A program made the translations under genes and the position numbers. A stretch of 64,000 nt of DNA from Deinococcus sp. AB2017081 (GTDB lineage Bacteria; Deinococcota; Deinococci; Deinococcales; Deinococcaceae), in the NCBI RefSeq assembly GCF_034440735.1, contig NZ_CP140098.1, forward strand, positions 1,729,501 to 1,793,500, given 5' to 3'. This document shows positions 1-11,425 of this stretch, in pieces. How positions within the stretch are numbered: position 1 is the first letter of the stretch; every line of letters begins with the position of its first letter. A model generated the notes under the pieces. That model did not search any database. It was not told the origin of the DNA and saw only the letters and a program-made list of their open reading frames with translations.

Positions 1-372
1 CTCGGAAGCTTCTATGCCGGAATCGCCGGGGGCCTGTTCGCGTACTTCCAGAAGGCCGTCGTGATCGAGGATTACGGCCTGCACATCAGCGTGCAGCTGC
101 TCGCCATGGCCATCGTCGGTGGGCTGGGCAGCATGCCGGGCTCGTTCCTGGGGCCGATGTTCATCGTGGCGCTCGACCGGATCATGGAGGCCCTGAGCCA
201 GAAACTCGGCGGCGCGAACCTCTTCCCAGCGGGCGTGGATGTCGCCACCGCCCTGCGGCCCCTGTCCTTCGGCCTCGCCATCGTCCTGTTCCTGATGTAC
301 GAGCCGCGTGGCCTGGCCAACTGGTGGCGGCTGGTGCGCCTGTACTTCAAGAAGTGGCCCTTCAAGTTCTAG
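1..372 (+). CDS. livM: Branched-chain amino-acid ABC transporter permease, LivM family (3' part only)
   Basis: The reading frame is open from the first base and ends at a TAG at 370-372, so the 5' part of the gene lies outside the window. The visible 123 residues are hydrophobic and contain the pattern AIVGGLGSMPGSFLGP, which is the conserved late segment of LivM/LivH permeases, followed by a final membrane span and a short basic tail. The product would be an inner-membrane subunit importing leucine/isoleucine/valine or a related substrate. It is followed 80 bases later by the matching binding protein and then by a LivF ATPase, which supports the family call. The substrate cannot be told from sequence. 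Confidence 0.88.
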   Translation, partial: LGSFYAGIAGGLFAYFQKAVVIEDYGLHISVQLLAMAIVGGLGSMPGSFLGPMFIVALDRIMEALSQKLGGANLFPAGVDVATALRPLSFGLAIVLFLMYEPRGLANWWRLVRLYFKKWPFKF

Positions 373-451
373 AGCGGCGGGCTCTGAGGAACACCACCCC
401 GCCTGCCCGTCCCTACGGCCCCTCGCCCACCGCCCCACCCGGAGGTTCCCC

Positions 452-1636
452 ATGAAGCCAGCCCTGATCCTGTCCGCCCTGCTGACCGTGTCCGTCGCCG
501 CCGCCCAGAAGACCGTGACCATCGGCTGGTCCGGCGCGATCACCGGCCCCACCTCGGATGCCGGGTCGAACTACGGCGCGGGCGTGGAGGACTACTGCAA
601 GTACGCGCAGGCGCAGAACATGGTGCCCGGCGTGAAGCTGAACTGCGTGGTGCGCGACGACCAGTACAACAACGCGAACACCCAGCGCAACTTCGAGGAC
701 TACGTGGGCAACCAGCAGGCCGCCGCGTTCCTGGGCTACTCGACCGGCGGCACCCTGCAGCTCAAGAGCACCATCCAGGAAACCAGGACCCTTACCTTCC
801 CCGGCAGCTACCACATCGGCAACATCGACCAGCCCAACGCGGACTACATCTTCCTGCCGATCAGTTCATATTCCGAGCAGCTGATCAGCCTGGTCGAGTG
901 GGTGGCGAAGAAGGAGCGCGGCGCGAAGATCGCGCTGGTCGTGAACCCCAGCCCCTTCGGCCGCGCCCCCGTGGACGACGTGAAGAAGGCCGCGACCCGC
1001 CTGGGCGTGACCATCGTGGACGTGCAGGAGGTCGGCGGCAACAACCTCGACAACACCGCGCTGCTCAAGCGCTTCGAGTCGGCGGGGGTGAAGTACGTCA
1101 TCAACCAGAACACTGCCGGGCCGGTGGCGAACATCCTGAAGGACGCCAAGCGCCTGAACCTGCTGGGCCGGATGCAGTTCATGGGCGCTCATTACACCGG
1201 TGGGGAAGACCTGACGCGGCTGGCCGGCGACGCCGCGAACAACTTCATCTGGTCGACCTCGTACTACATGTACGACGAGGGCGACAAGCCCGGCATCCAG
1301 CTCGTGAAGAAGGTCGGTGCCCAGTACAGCCGCAAGCCCGACACGATCCGCAGCGTGCACTACACCAGCGGCATGCTGGCCGCCAGCATCGCCATCGAGG
1401 CGCTGCGCCGCGCCAAGGGCGACGGCAGCTCCGCCGCGATGCTCAGGGCCATCACGGCCATGACGGGCTCGCAGGCCTTCAATCCGGGCTTCACGGTCGG
1501 CCCCGTGACCTTCAGCGCCAAGGATCACGTCGGGGCCGAGACCCTGCGCCTCCTGCAGGCCGACGCGACCGGCAACTTCAAGGCGATCACCGGGCCGCAG
1601 CGCAGCGCGATGTTCAAGCTGGTGCACCCCAACTGA
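452..1636 (+). CDS. livK: Branched-chain amino-acid ABC transporter substrate-binding protein
   Basis: 394 residues starting at ATG 452, seven bases after a GGAGG ribosome-binding site at 441-445. The N-terminus (MKPALILSALLTVSVAAA) is a Sec signal peptide with an AAAQ-like cleavage region. The mature protein begins TVTIGWSGAITGPTSDAG, the usual opening of periplasmic-binding-protein type I receptors of the LivK/Peripla_BP_6 family. It would capture the ligand outside the membrane and deliver it to the LivM/LivH permeases. Such proteins in Deinococcus and Thermus bind branched-chain amino acids or other amides; the neighbouring acyl-CoA ligase leaves open an aromatic acid as ligand. The upstream in-frame extension has no signal peptide and is not used. 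Confidence 0.9.
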   Translation: MKPALILSALLTVSVAAAQKTVTIGWSGAITGPTSDAGSNYGAGVEDYCKYAQAQNMVPGVKLNCVVRDDQYNNANTQRNFEDYVGNQQAAAFLGYSTGGTLQLKSTIQETRTLTFPGSYHIGNIDQPNADYIFLPISSYSEQLISLVEWVAKKERGAKIALVVNPSPFGRAPVDDVKKAATRLGVTIVDVQEVGGNNLDNTALLKRFESAGVKYVINQNTAGPVANILKDAKRLNLLGRMQFMGAHYTGGEDLTRLAGDAANNFIWSTSYYMYDEGDKPGIQLVKKVGAQYSRKPDTIRSVHYTSGMLAASIAIEALRRAKGDGSSAAMLRAITAMTGSQAFNPGFTVGPVTFSAKDHVGAETLRLLQADATGNFKAITGPQRSAMFKLVHPN

Positions 1637-1651
1637 AGCAGACGGCACACA

Positions 1652-1693
1652 GCAGAGGGCAGAGGGCTGAACGCCAGAGTGCCGGCCCTCTGC
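1652..1693. repeat. Inverted repeat between livK and livF
   Basis: Perfect 9-base arms GCAGAGGGC (1652-1660) and GCCCTCTGC (1685-1693) flank a 24-base loop in the gap between two operon genes. There is no T-run, so it is more likely an mRNA-stabilising or processing hairpin that sets differential expression of binding protein over ATPase than a terminator. Role is inferred. Confidence 0.5.
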
Positions 1694-1712
1694 GTCCCGG
1701 CAAGGAGAGGTC

Positions 1713-2555
1713 ATGACGGCACCGTCCACCCACACGTCCCCGCTTCACGCGCCGCCGGCCGCGCCGGGCGACCTGACTGTGAACAACGTCGAGGTCGTCT
1801 ACCACGACATCATTCAGGTATTGCGCGGCGTGTCGCTGACTGTCCAGGCCGGGCGCGTGACCTCGCTGCTGGGCACGAACGGCGCCGGCAAGACCACGAC
1901 GCTGCGGGCCATCTCGGGGCTGCTCAGGCCCGAGAACGGCCGCGTGCGCGAGGGCACCGTGAGGTTCGGCGGCCAGACCCTGAGTGCGCTGACCGGCACC
2001 GACGTGGTGAAGGCCGGCGTGGTGCAGGTGCCCGAGGGCCGCCGGGTCTTCAAGCACCTGACGGTCGAGGAGAACCTGCGGGCCGGCGCGATCCTGGGAC
2101 GGGGTCAGTGGCACGCCGATCTGGAGCGCATCTACACGTACTTCCCGAAGCTGCCGGCGCTGCGGCACAAGCAGGCCGGGTACACCTCGGGCGGGGAGCA
2201 GCAGATGCTCGCCATCGGCCGGGCACTCATGGCGCATCCGAAGGTGCTGCTGCTCGACGAGCCGTCGCTGGGGCTCGCGCCGCTGCTGGTCGCGGAGATC
2301 TTCGAGAACATCCGCGCCATCAACCGCGACGAGGGCCTGAGCGTGCTGGTGGTCGAGCAGAACGCTCACGTCGCCCTGCGCAACAGCGACTACGGCTACG
2401 TCATGGAGGGCGGCAAGATCGTCATAGAGGGCGATTCGGCGCAGCTGGCCAGCAACCCCGACGTCAAGGAGTTCTATCTGGGCGTCACGGAACACGGGGC
2501 CCGCAAGAGCTTCCGCGACGTCAAGAGCTACAAACGCCGCAAACGCTGGATGTGA
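1713..2555 (+). CDS. livF: Branched-chain amino-acid ABC transporter ATP-binding protein, LivF family
   Basis: 280 residues with ATG 1713 behind an AAGGAGAGG site. Walker A is GTNGAGKTTT (about residues 53-62), the ABC signature is SGGEQQMLAIGRAL (about 160), Walker B is VLLLDEPSLGLAP (about 178), and the switch histidine region follows (VEQNAH). The short spacing and the C-terminal YLG motif are those of LivF rather than LivG. It supplies ATP hydrolysis at the cytoplasmic face for the LivM permease upstream. The first roughly 19 residues are a Ser/Pro/Ala-rich extension not normally present, so a later start is possible but no better site is visible. Confidence 0.92.
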   Translation: MTAPSTHTSPLHAPPAAPGDLTVNNVEVVYHDIIQVLRGVSLTVQAGRVTSLLGTNGAGKTTTLRAISGLLRPENGRVREGTVRFGGQTLSALTGTDVVKAGVVQVPEGRRVFKHLTVEENLRAGAILGRGQWHADLERIYTYFPKLPALRHKQAGYTSGGEQQMLAIGRALMAHPKVLLLDEPSLGLAPLLVAEIFENIRAINRDEGLSVLVVEQNAHVALRNSDYGYVMEGGKIVIEGDSAQLASNPDVKEFYLGVTEHGARKSFRDVKSYKRRKRWM

Positions 2556-2556
2556 G

Positions 2557-2705
2557 ACGGACTCCGACCCCATCCCGCTGAAAGCGGGGGAAATCCGACC
2601 GAAGGGAGCAGGAGACAGGATGGCTGTCGGGAGATGGACGGGAATCGGACGGAATCTGCATGAGCGGCGGGGAGAGTCATGACACGGAATTCAGGTGAGT
2701 CGGGG
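2557..2705. repeat. Candidate small dispersed non-coding repeat
   Basis: This gap after livF holds an imperfect palindromic series: CCCGCT-GAA-AGCGGG at 2574-2588, and related words such as ACGGACTCC, GACGGGAATC and GGACGGAATC. Its end (about 2680-2703) ends CAGGTGAGTC and resembles, inverted, the stretch at 11001-11024. Deinococcus genomes are known to carry families of such small repeats; membership here is an inference from two partial matches. Confidence 0.3.
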
Positions 2706-2806
2706 ACGGTTCCAAGCAACCCCAGGATCAACACCAGACGGAACTGGAGCCGTGGCGGACGGTGCCGATCCGTTCACGCCAGTTCCCGGCAGCGCGGACG
2801 TACCGC

Positions 2807-3973
2807 ATGACACCCCTTCTGGCGTCCGAATCCGCCGCTCCACCGGCCGCGTCCGCGCTGCTGCGGCGGCTGCGCACCCTGCCCCTGTACCGCGCCGCCC
2901 TGGACGGCGTGCCCGACGACGTCCCGTGGCCCACAGTGCCGTTCCTGACCCGCGAGCGCCTGACCGAGGCCTTCCTGGCCGGCGACCTCGTGCATCCGGA
3001 CGCGGTGCGCGTACACCTGACCCCCCATCCCGGCGGACACTGGCTGCCGGAATACGCGACTGTGGCCGATCTCCAGGCCCACGCGGAGGCCGCTGCCCAC
3101 GCGCTGGCCCGGGCCGGCGTCCGGCCGGACGACCACGTGCAGGTCGCGTTCGGCTACCACCGCTTCGCGGGCGGGTGGCTCATGCAGGGGGGGCTGGAGG
3201 CCCTGGGGGCCAAGACCATCCCCTTCGGCCCCGGCGAGACCGACGCGGCCCTGGACACCCTGCGGGTGCTGGGCGTGCGCGTGCTGGTGTCGGCCCCCAG
3301 CTTCGCGCAGAAACTCGGCGAGGCCGGAGCGCGGGTCGAACTGCTGATCGCCAGCGGCGAGCCCCTGAGTTCGGTCGCGGGCCGCCGCGAGCGGGTCGAG
3401 GCGGCGCTGGGCAGCCCGGAGCGGCCGTGTACGGCGCTCGACTGCTACGCCAGCTCCGAGGCAGGCATGATGGCCCTGGAAACGCCGGCCAGGGACGGTC
3501 TGCGGGTGCTCGACGGCTGGGTGCATCTGGAGGTCATCGACCCGGAGACCGGCGAGCCGGTGCCGGACGGCGAGCGCGGCGAACTGGTGGTCACGCACGT
3601 GGGCAAGCAGGCCATGCCGCTGCTGCGCTTCCGCACCGGCGACCTGACCACCCTGGAACGCCGGGCGGACGGGACGTACCTGCCGCGCGGCGTGTTCGGC
3701 AACGTGGGCGGGATGCTCAAGGTCAAGGGCGTGAAACTGTTCCCGCGTGAGGTCGCGTTCTGGCTGGCCGGGCACGGCCTGGATCACGCGCAGCACACCC
3801 TGCACGTGTGGTCGCACGCGGGCACCGACCGGCTGGGCCTGCAGGTGCGCGGCGCCGCCGCCGATCTGGACACCCTGCGCACGGACTTCCAGAAGCGGTT
3901 CGCCGTGCGCCTCGACGACCTGGACGTGGATCTCATGCACGAGGGCCGGGGCGTGCTTGATCGCCGGGCGTGA
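2807..3973 (+). CDS. PaaK-like AMP-forming acyl-CoA ligase, divergent
   Basis: 388 residues from ATG 2807; an in-frame GTG at 2762 would add 15 residues and neither has a convincing ribosome site. The C-terminal half matches phenylacetate-CoA ligase: YASSEAGM, the MPLLRFRTGDL stretch (about 270) and a final region with GMLKVKGVKLFP (about 308), which is the hinge and CoA-adapting part of the ANL fold. The N-terminal P-loop expected in PaaK (S-S-G-T-T-G) is not present; the equivalent segment reads LTPHPGGHW. PaaK enzymes activate aromatic acids to CoA thioesters, and Liv transporters often sit next to them. Here the missing P-loop suggests altered nucleotide handling or a different acyl substrate. 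Confidence 0.72.
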   Translation: MTPLLASESAAPPAASALLRRLRTLPLYRAALDGVPDDVPWPTVPFLTRERLTEAFLAGDLVHPDAVRVHLTPHPGGHWLPEYATVADLQAHAEAAAHALARAGVRPDDHVQVAFGYHRFAGGWLMQGGLEALGAKTIPFGPGETDAALDTLRVLGVRVLVSAPSFAQKLGEAGARVELLIASGEPLSSVAGRRERVEAALGSPERPCTALDCYASSEAGMMALETPARDGLRVLDGWVHLEVIDPETGEPVPDGERGELVVTHVGKQAMPLLRFRTGDLTTLERRADGTYLPRGVFGNVGGMLKVKGVKLFPREVAFWLAGHGLDHAQHTLHVWSHAGTDRLGLQVRGAAADLDTLRTDFQKRFAVRLDDLDVDLMHEGRGVLDRRA

Positions 3974-4214
3974 GTGCCCTGGACGCTCCGGTGCACGGAT
4001 CAAGCCCCGCCTGTTCAGCGGGGCGGTGGAACTGGCGTCACACGGCCAGTTGGATTGTGAGACACCCGCAGTATGCAGGGGCAGCCCCCACAGTCTGTGT
4101 GAACCGATTTAGATGCCGTTCATGGCGTCCCGCGGCGTGGCCGGGTGGTGAGTCCGGGGTGTCCCCACCGGGCTGACCCCATGCGCGGGCAGTCCGTGTG
4201 ATAGACGGAGGACT

Positions 4215-5414
4215 ATGACCTCCGGCCGCAAGCAGAAGATCAGGGTCGCCCGCCCACCGGGTGCCCGGCGCGGTGGGGACGCCGAGCCGGCTCCGTCCCC
4301 CCGCGCACGCTACGCCGAGATGCAGCCGGCGCTGCTGCCCCCCCGGCTGGAGGGCCTGTCCGCCCTGACCAAGCCCGGCGTGCGCGGCTACCCGGGCATC
4401 GACGACGCGCAGGCGCTGCTGGTTCAGGTCATGCGCAAAGACCGTGTCAAGGGCGATGTGCTCGACCTGTCGGCCATGGGCGGCCTGCTCGGCAGCCTGC
4501 CCGGCGTGACGCTGCGGGCCGTGGAGGGCTCGGCTCCGGCGCTGGCGGTGCTGGAGCACGCGGGGCTGACGCCGCTGGCGGCCGTGCCCGGGGATGACCT
4601 GAGCGGACACTGGCCCGAGCGGGCCCGGACGGTCGCGCTGGTGCTGGCAGGCGACCGGGGGAACGCCTACGCCCACGCGCAGGTCGCGTGGGCCCACGCG
4701 AACACCCCGCCGGGCGGCACGCTGTATCTCGCCGGCGACCGCGACAAGGGTTTCGACCGGTACGTCCGGGCCGCTTCGGCCGCCTTCGGCACCGGCGAGA
4801 CCGTGGCCCGGGACGGCGGGATGCGTGTGGCGAAACTCGTGCGCCGGCCTGGCCCCACACCCCCCATCCCGGAACCCGAGGGCTATGAGGCCCACGGGGT
4901 GACCGTGGTCGGTCGGCCCGGCGTGTTCAGCGCGGCGAAACCGGACCGCGCGACCGCGCTGCTGCTGGATGACCTGGCCGACCTCGACCTGAGTGGCCGC
5001 ACGGTGCTCGACCTGGGCTGTGGCGCGGGCCTGATCGGCGCGTGGGCCGCCCGCCGGGGAGCGCAGGTCACGCTGGTCGACGCCGACCTCCAGAGTGTCC
5101 GCAGCGCCGAGGCCACGCTGGCCGCCAGCGGCGTGACCGGCGAGGTCATCCATTCGGACGTGGACTCGGCGCTGGCCGGGCGGCAGTTCGACGTGATCCT
5201 GAGTAACCCACCATTCCACGTGGGGCGCGGTGTCGTGCTGGATGTCGCCCGCGAGTTCATGGCCGCCGCCGGGCGGCTCCTGCGGCCGGGCGGCGCGGTG
5301 TACCTCGTGGCGAACGAGCCCCTGCCCTACGAACAGCCGCTGGCCCGCGTGGGCACGGTGCGTGAGCGGGTGCGGGCGGGCGGCTTCAAGGTGCTCCAGG
5401 CGATCCGCTCCTGA
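4215..5414 (+). CDS. Class I SAM-dependent methyltransferase, RsmC/RlmG-like rRNA guanine-N2 type
   Basis: 399 residues, ATG 4215 after GGAGG. The first half (about residues 40-205) is a degenerate methyltransferase-like domain without a clear SAM motif; the second half contains the SAM-binding motif [12 protein letters not shown] (about 260), the acidic ribose-binding residue in LVDADL and the catalytic NPPF motif in [10 protein letters not shown] (about 328). Two tandem Rossmann domains with NPPF in the second is the layout of RsmC and RlmG, which methylate guanine N2 in 16S or 23S rRNA. Which rRNA is modified cannot be decided. The Lys/Arg-rich N-terminus (first 35 residues) may help bind RNA. 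Confidence 0.8.
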   Translation: MTSGRKQKIRVARPPGARRGGDAEPAPSPRARYAEMQPALLPPRLEGLSALTKPGVRGYPGIDDAQALLVQVMRKDRVKGDVLDLSAMGGLLGSLPGVTLRAVEGSAPALAVLEHAGLTPLAAVPGDDLSGHWPERARTVALVLAGDRGNAYAHAQVAWAHANTPPGGTLYLAGDRDKGFDRYVRAASAAFGTGETVARDGGMRVAKLVRRPGPTPPIPEPEGYEAHGVTVVGRPGVFSAAKPDRATALLLDDLADLDLSGRTVLDLGCGAGLIGAWAARRGAQVTLVDADLQSVRSAEATLAASGVTGEVIHSDVDSALAGRQFDVILSNPPFHVGRGVVLDVAREFMAAAGRLLRPGGAVYLVANEPLPYEQPLARVGTVRERVRAGGFKVLQAIRS

Positions 5415-5632
5415 CGTGCGTACCGACCGGGAACCAATCCCGCACGGCCCTCGTATTCCCTGATCCTCCGGTCGTGGCGCACGTGAGCTGTACTGTGCGT
5501 CTCGTCCCGGCGGAATGGACTGCGTTTGCTAGACTGACGCGTTCCGGTGCCCGGCGCGTCCCACGGCCGGACGAGCCCGCTCCACCCCAGTTCATTCCTG
5601 CTCCCCATTCATGCCCGACCCCAGGAGGCCGC

Positions 5633-7171
<1,539 letters not shown>

Positions 7172-7268
7172 GGACTGGCCGGACTGGATCCGGGCTGTCC
7201 CGCGCCGCCCCGTGCCCCTCCAGGCCGGGGCGGTTGCCGGTGTGGGGGCACCCGCGGATCCACCGCCG

Positions 7269-7274
7269 TATCCT
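7269..7274 (+). promoter_or_regulatory. -10 box (TATCCT) ahead of a mini-ORF
   Basis: TATCCT is followed by seven bases and then ATG 7282, matching the leaderless promoter pattern seen throughout the window. No clear -35 box. Confidence 0.45.
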
Positions 7275-7281
7275 GACCGGC

Positions 7282-7308
7282 ATGATTCCGTCCGGGGAGT
7301 GGATGTGA
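7282..7308 (+). CDS. Leaderless mini-ORF upstream of the DUF4129 gene
   Basis: An eight-codon frame, MIPSGEWM then TGA, begins seven bases after TATCCT and ends two bases before ATG 7311 of the next gene. Transcription from that box would start at or beside this ATG, so ribosomes would load here and could reinitiate on the downstream gene. The GGGGAG inside it may also serve as a weak ribosome site. Could be chance; no comparison available. Confidence 0.35.
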   Translation: MIPSGEWM

Positions 7309-7310
7309 CC

Positions 7311-8744
7311 ATGCCGGCCACGGACGGTTCAGCGCCCCCGACCGACGTGGTGGGCTGGCGTCCCTACGGGCTGGCGCTGCTGCCCCTGGCGCTGGCGGGG
7401 GCGCTGCCCGCGTGGCAGGTGGCGGCGCTGTGCGCGGTGTACGCGCTGGGCGTGCGCTGGCCCGAGTGGGTGCAGGGCCGCCTGCTGCTGGGCGTGCTGG
7501 TGGTCGCGGGCGGAGCGGTGCTGGCGGTGCCGGGCGTCGTGGGCGGCCCACCGGAGGACGTGGTGCGTCTGGCGGTGTCCTCACTGCTGGGGCTGCTCTC
7601 GGTGGGCCTGCTGCACCTGGGGGCCGCGCGGATCGAGGAGGGCCACCGATCCGGACTGCTGGTGCCGCTGGGCCTGGGCCTGCTGGCCCCACAGGCACTG
7701 CTGCTCCCGGCCCTGGTGGGCGGCGCGGTCGCCCGCCCGGCCGAGGATGACCGACCGGCGGCGTGGCACGTCGCGCCGGGGCCGGCCGCGTGGCGCTGGG
7801 CGGGGGCGGTGCTCGTCGGGGTCACGCTGGCGGCAGCCGTGCTGCCCCGGGGGCCGTCGGTGTGGGAGGCGCTGACCCGCCCGCCACAGCCGGTCGTGGC
7901 GGCGGAGTCCGCCCCGGATTCCCCGGCTGCACCGGCACCGGCCACCCCATCCGGCCGCGCCGAGACGGCCAGTCCGGCCCGCCCCGCGCCGCCGCTGCGG
8001 CTGACCGTGAACGCTCCGCTGCTGCCGATGGAACTCGTGCTGGGAGCCGGCGTGCTGCTGGGGGCGGCCGTGCTGTGGCGGTCGCGCCCCCGCGCCGGGG
8101 GGACACCCGCCACGCTGGTCGAGACACTGATGGCCCTGGGCCTGATCGTGGGGGGCGTGGTGGGCCTGGGGGCCGTCTTCGTCCTCACGGCGTCGTCCGG
8201 CTCCGGGGGCGGCGGGGCGGCATCGGGCGGGGCGACCTCCGGGGCCACGGGCGGCCCACCTGGCAGCTTCGGCTGGGACACGCCAGGCCGCACGCTGGAT
8301 CTGACCGGGCTGCTGAACGTGCTGGTGATCCTGAGCGTGCTGCTGCTCGTGGGGCTGGCGGTCGCCGCGTTCCTGGCCCGCCAGGATGATGCTGGCGTTC
8401 CAGACGACGAGCCGCCCGTGCCCGACCAACCGGAGCCGGGGGACGCTGTGCCCGCCCCCGTGCCCCTGCACCGCGTCCGGAGGGCGTGGCAGGCGGCCGA
8501 ATCGGCCCTGGCCGCGACCGGCCGCACGCGGGGCGCGGCGGAGTCCCCTCAGGCCTACGCCGTCCGCGTGGGCCGGGACGTGCCCGTGCTGGCGCAGCCG
8601 CTGGCGGATCTCGTGCGCGTGTATGCCCCGGTTCGCTACGGTGGGGACGTCACGGACGCCGGCGCGGGCGTGGCCGAACGTGCCCTGACCGACCTGCGCG
8701 TGCTGATCCCCTCCCTGCCCTCTGTCCACCCGTCCCGAGGATGA
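7311..8744 (+). CDS. Multi-pass membrane protein with C-terminal DUF4129 domain
   Basis: 477 residues from ATG 7311; in-frame GTGs at 7299 and 7305 are alternatives. About six hydrophobic spans occupy residues 15-190, then a Pro/Ala-rich linker (about 200-240), then three more spans (about 243-395) and a soluble tail of about 110 residues rich in Pro and acidic residues that ends in a DUF4129-like helical domain (about 415-465). DUF4129 is normally the C-terminal partner of transglutaminase-like membrane proteins and sits in operons with MoxR and DUF58 genes, exactly as here. The transglutaminase domain itself is not visible in this protein. The stop overlaps the next gene's first in-frame ATG. 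Confidence 0.68.
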   Translation: MPATDGSAPPTDVVGWRPYGLALLPLALAGALPAWQVAALCAVYALGVRWPEWVQGRLLLGVLVVAGGAVLAVPGVVGGPPEDVVRLAVSSLLGLLSVGLLHLGAARIEEGHRSGLLVPLGLGLLAPQALLLPALVGGAVARPAEDDRPAAWHVAPGPAAWRWAGAVLVGVTLAAAVLPRGPSVWEALTRPPQPVVAAESAPDSPAAPAPATPSGRAETASPARPAPPLRLTVNAPLLPMELVLGAGVLLGAAVLWRSRPRAGGTPATLVETLMALGLIVGGVVGLGAVFVLTASSGSGGGGAASGGATSGATGGPPGSFGWDTPGRTLDLTGLLNVLVILSVLLLVGLAVAAFLARQDDAGVPDDEPPVPDQPEPGDAVPAPVPLHRVRRAWQAAESALAATGRTRGAAESPQAYAVRVGRDVPVLAQPLADLVRVYAPVRYGGDVTDAGAGVAERALTDLRVLIPSLPSVHPSRG

Positions 8745-8746
8745 CC

Positions 8747-9750
<1,004 letters not shown>

Positions 9751-9754
<4 letters not shown>

Positions 9755-10863
9755 CCGCCCTGCTGGTCTGGCTGGCGGTGACCGGGATCCTGGTCGGCGT
9801 GCTGTGGCTGGCGTACCGCACGCCTCCGGCCATCGCCGTGACCCGTGACGTGCCGGGCCGGGCGTTCCAGGGCAGCCGCGTGCCGCTGGGCGTTCAGGTC
9901 ACGCTGCGCAGCCGCCTGCCGCTGCGGTTCACGCTGGACGATCCCACGCCACGGGCCGTGGTGCCGGACATGCCCGTCACGCTGGTCGGGGCCGGGATCG
10001 GCGAGGTCGCGGTGGAGTTCCAGACCATGCTCGATCTGAACCGGCGCGGCGTCCACGCGTGGCCGGGAGCCACCCTGCGCTGGGCCGATCCGCTGGGCCT
10101 GTTCTGGCACGCCGTGGCGGTGCCCGCCCCCCACAGCGTGCTGGTGTATCCGGGCACGCACGGCCTGGTGCTGCCGGAACTGCTGCGCCCCCTGCTCAGC
10201 GAGGGCGGCCTGACCCGCCGCCTGGGCCTGGACGATCCCCTGGGCCAGCGTGGCGTGCGCGAGTACGTGCCCGGAGATCCGCCGGGCCGTGTCCACTGGC
10301 GGCTCACGGCCCGCACCGGCACCCTGACCGTGCGCGATCCCGAGCGCACGGCCGCGAGTTCCGTGACCGTGTACGTGGACACCGGCAGCGGCACCGACAT
10401 GTCCCTGGAGAGCGCCGTGCGGCTGGCTGCCAGCATGGTGCAGGAGGCGGTGGCGCTGGAACTGCCGGTCGCGGTGGCGCTGCCCGGCAGCGTGTCTCCG
10501 GTGGGCACGGGCGCCGCCGCCGTCCAGGGCGCGCTGTATCTGCTGGCCCGGGCGGCCCTGGTGCCGGGGGAGCCCTCGATCCCTCCCACGCGCGCCGGCG
10601 GCAATCTCTTCATCCTGACGGTCCGGCCCAGCGCCGCGCTGATCACACAGGCCATGCGTGCACGGGCACACGCCAGCCGCGTGGTGATCGTGGCGCTGCC
10701 CGACGGCTACTACCTGGAACCCGGCGAGTCCCCACGCCGGCAGTGGGCGGGCCTGCCCGACGCCGTGCGCGACCTGGAACGGCAGGCCGGGGCGCTGGCC
10801 GGCGCGGGCATTCTGGTGTACATCCTGCGCGGCAACCAGAGCGTGCTCCAGATGGGCACGTAG
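9751..10863 (+). CDS. DUF58 domain protein
   Basis: 370 residues; GTG 9751 overlaps the MoxR stop as GTGA. A single N-terminal membrane span (LLVWLAVTGILVGVLWLAY) is followed by a beta-rich region and then the DUF58 core, recognised by VREYVPGDPPGRVHWRLTAR (about 170-190), the family signature. C-terminal to it lies a von-Willebrand-like fold. DUF58 proteins are the obligate neighbours of MoxR ATPases. The three genes 7311-10863 form one operon by overlap. The last codons run into a strong hairpin at 10895. Confidence 0.88.
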
Positions 10864-10894
10864 GCAGCCACGGGCGATGAAGAACCTGCGGATG

Positions 10895-10966
10895 ACACTG
10901 GACGACAACGACTCCAATCTATGCCGTGAACAGATCGGCATAGATTTCCATCGTTTCGTCCAGTGT
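10895..10966. repeat. Very long imperfect hairpin after DUF58
   Basis: A left arm at 10895-10926 and right arm at 10936-10966 around a 9-base loop. The inner 11 pairs (AATCTATGCCG / CGGCATAGATT) and the outer 11 pairs (ACACTGGACGA / TCGTCCAGTGT) are perfect, with a few mismatches in the middle, and five T follow at 10966-10970. It can act as an intrinsic terminator for the moxR operon, but the length of the stem is more like a small mobile repeat such as a MITE-like palindrome. Confidence 0.6.
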
Positions 10967-11060
10967 TTTTCTCGTGCTCGCTTCGCTCGGGCTCGTCTAC
11001 GACTCACCTGAGTGTTATGACATGAAGGAAGCGCTCATGCGGCCCGTCCGGCCCCCCTGC

Positions 11061-11066
11061 TACCGT
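11061..11066 (+). promoter_or_regulatory. -10 box (TACCGT), leaderless start
   Basis: TACCGT lies six bases before ATG 11073, with no ribosome-binding site between. Confidence 0.5.
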
Positions 11067-11072
11067 GGCGCC

Positions 11073-11339
11073 ATGACCCACGACGACGATCAGCGCCCCG
11101 CCGGCACGGCCGAGTCCGAGCACAGCGGTCAGCACACCGGCACCGAACTCAGCAATGTCGATCTGCAGTTCATGGGCCGCACCGACCAGCAGGCCGAGAT
11201 CGACGCGACCGTCGAGGCCGAGAGCCGCGCGCCCGGGGAGTATCAGGAACGGGGCATGGACAAGCAGGATGTCGCCGTGGCGCAGACCATGGACGCCAGC
11301 GATCCCCCCAGCACGAACATGGGCGACGACCAGCAGTAG
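11073..11339 (+). CDS. Small acidic hypothetical protein
   Basis: 88 residues, strongly hydrophilic, rich in Asp, Glu, Gln, Ser and Thr, with no hydrophobic core segment, signal peptide or cysteine, so probably largely disordered and cytoplasmic. The start is set by the leaderless TACCGT-N6-ATG arrangement; upstream in-frame codons have no support. I recognise no family. Small acidic proteins of this kind in Deinococcus are sometimes stress-linked, but nothing here proves that. Confidence 0.55.
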   Translation: MTHDDDQRPAGTAESEHSGQHTGTELSNVDLQFMGRTDQQAEIDATVEAESRAPGEYQERGMDKQDVAVAQTMDASDPPSTNMGDDQQ

Positions 11340-11414
11340 ATCGGCTTCGCCGACTGGCCGCCACGCTGCCCCGGATCGGGGGTTCCGCCGTGGCGGCCGT
11401 ATGTGTGTCAGGGG

Positions 11415-11420
11415 TATCGT
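11415..11420 (+). promoter_or_regulatory. -10 box (TATCGT), leaderless start of moaB
   Basis: TATCGT is followed by five bases and ATG 11426. Confidence 0.5.
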
Positions 11421-11425
11421 GACGT

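Noticed and set aside
3974..4214. Small gene between the acyl-CoA ligase and the methyltransferase
   Set aside because: Open frames there lack start signals and motifs; only short dyads such as GCCCCGC/GCGGGGC are present.
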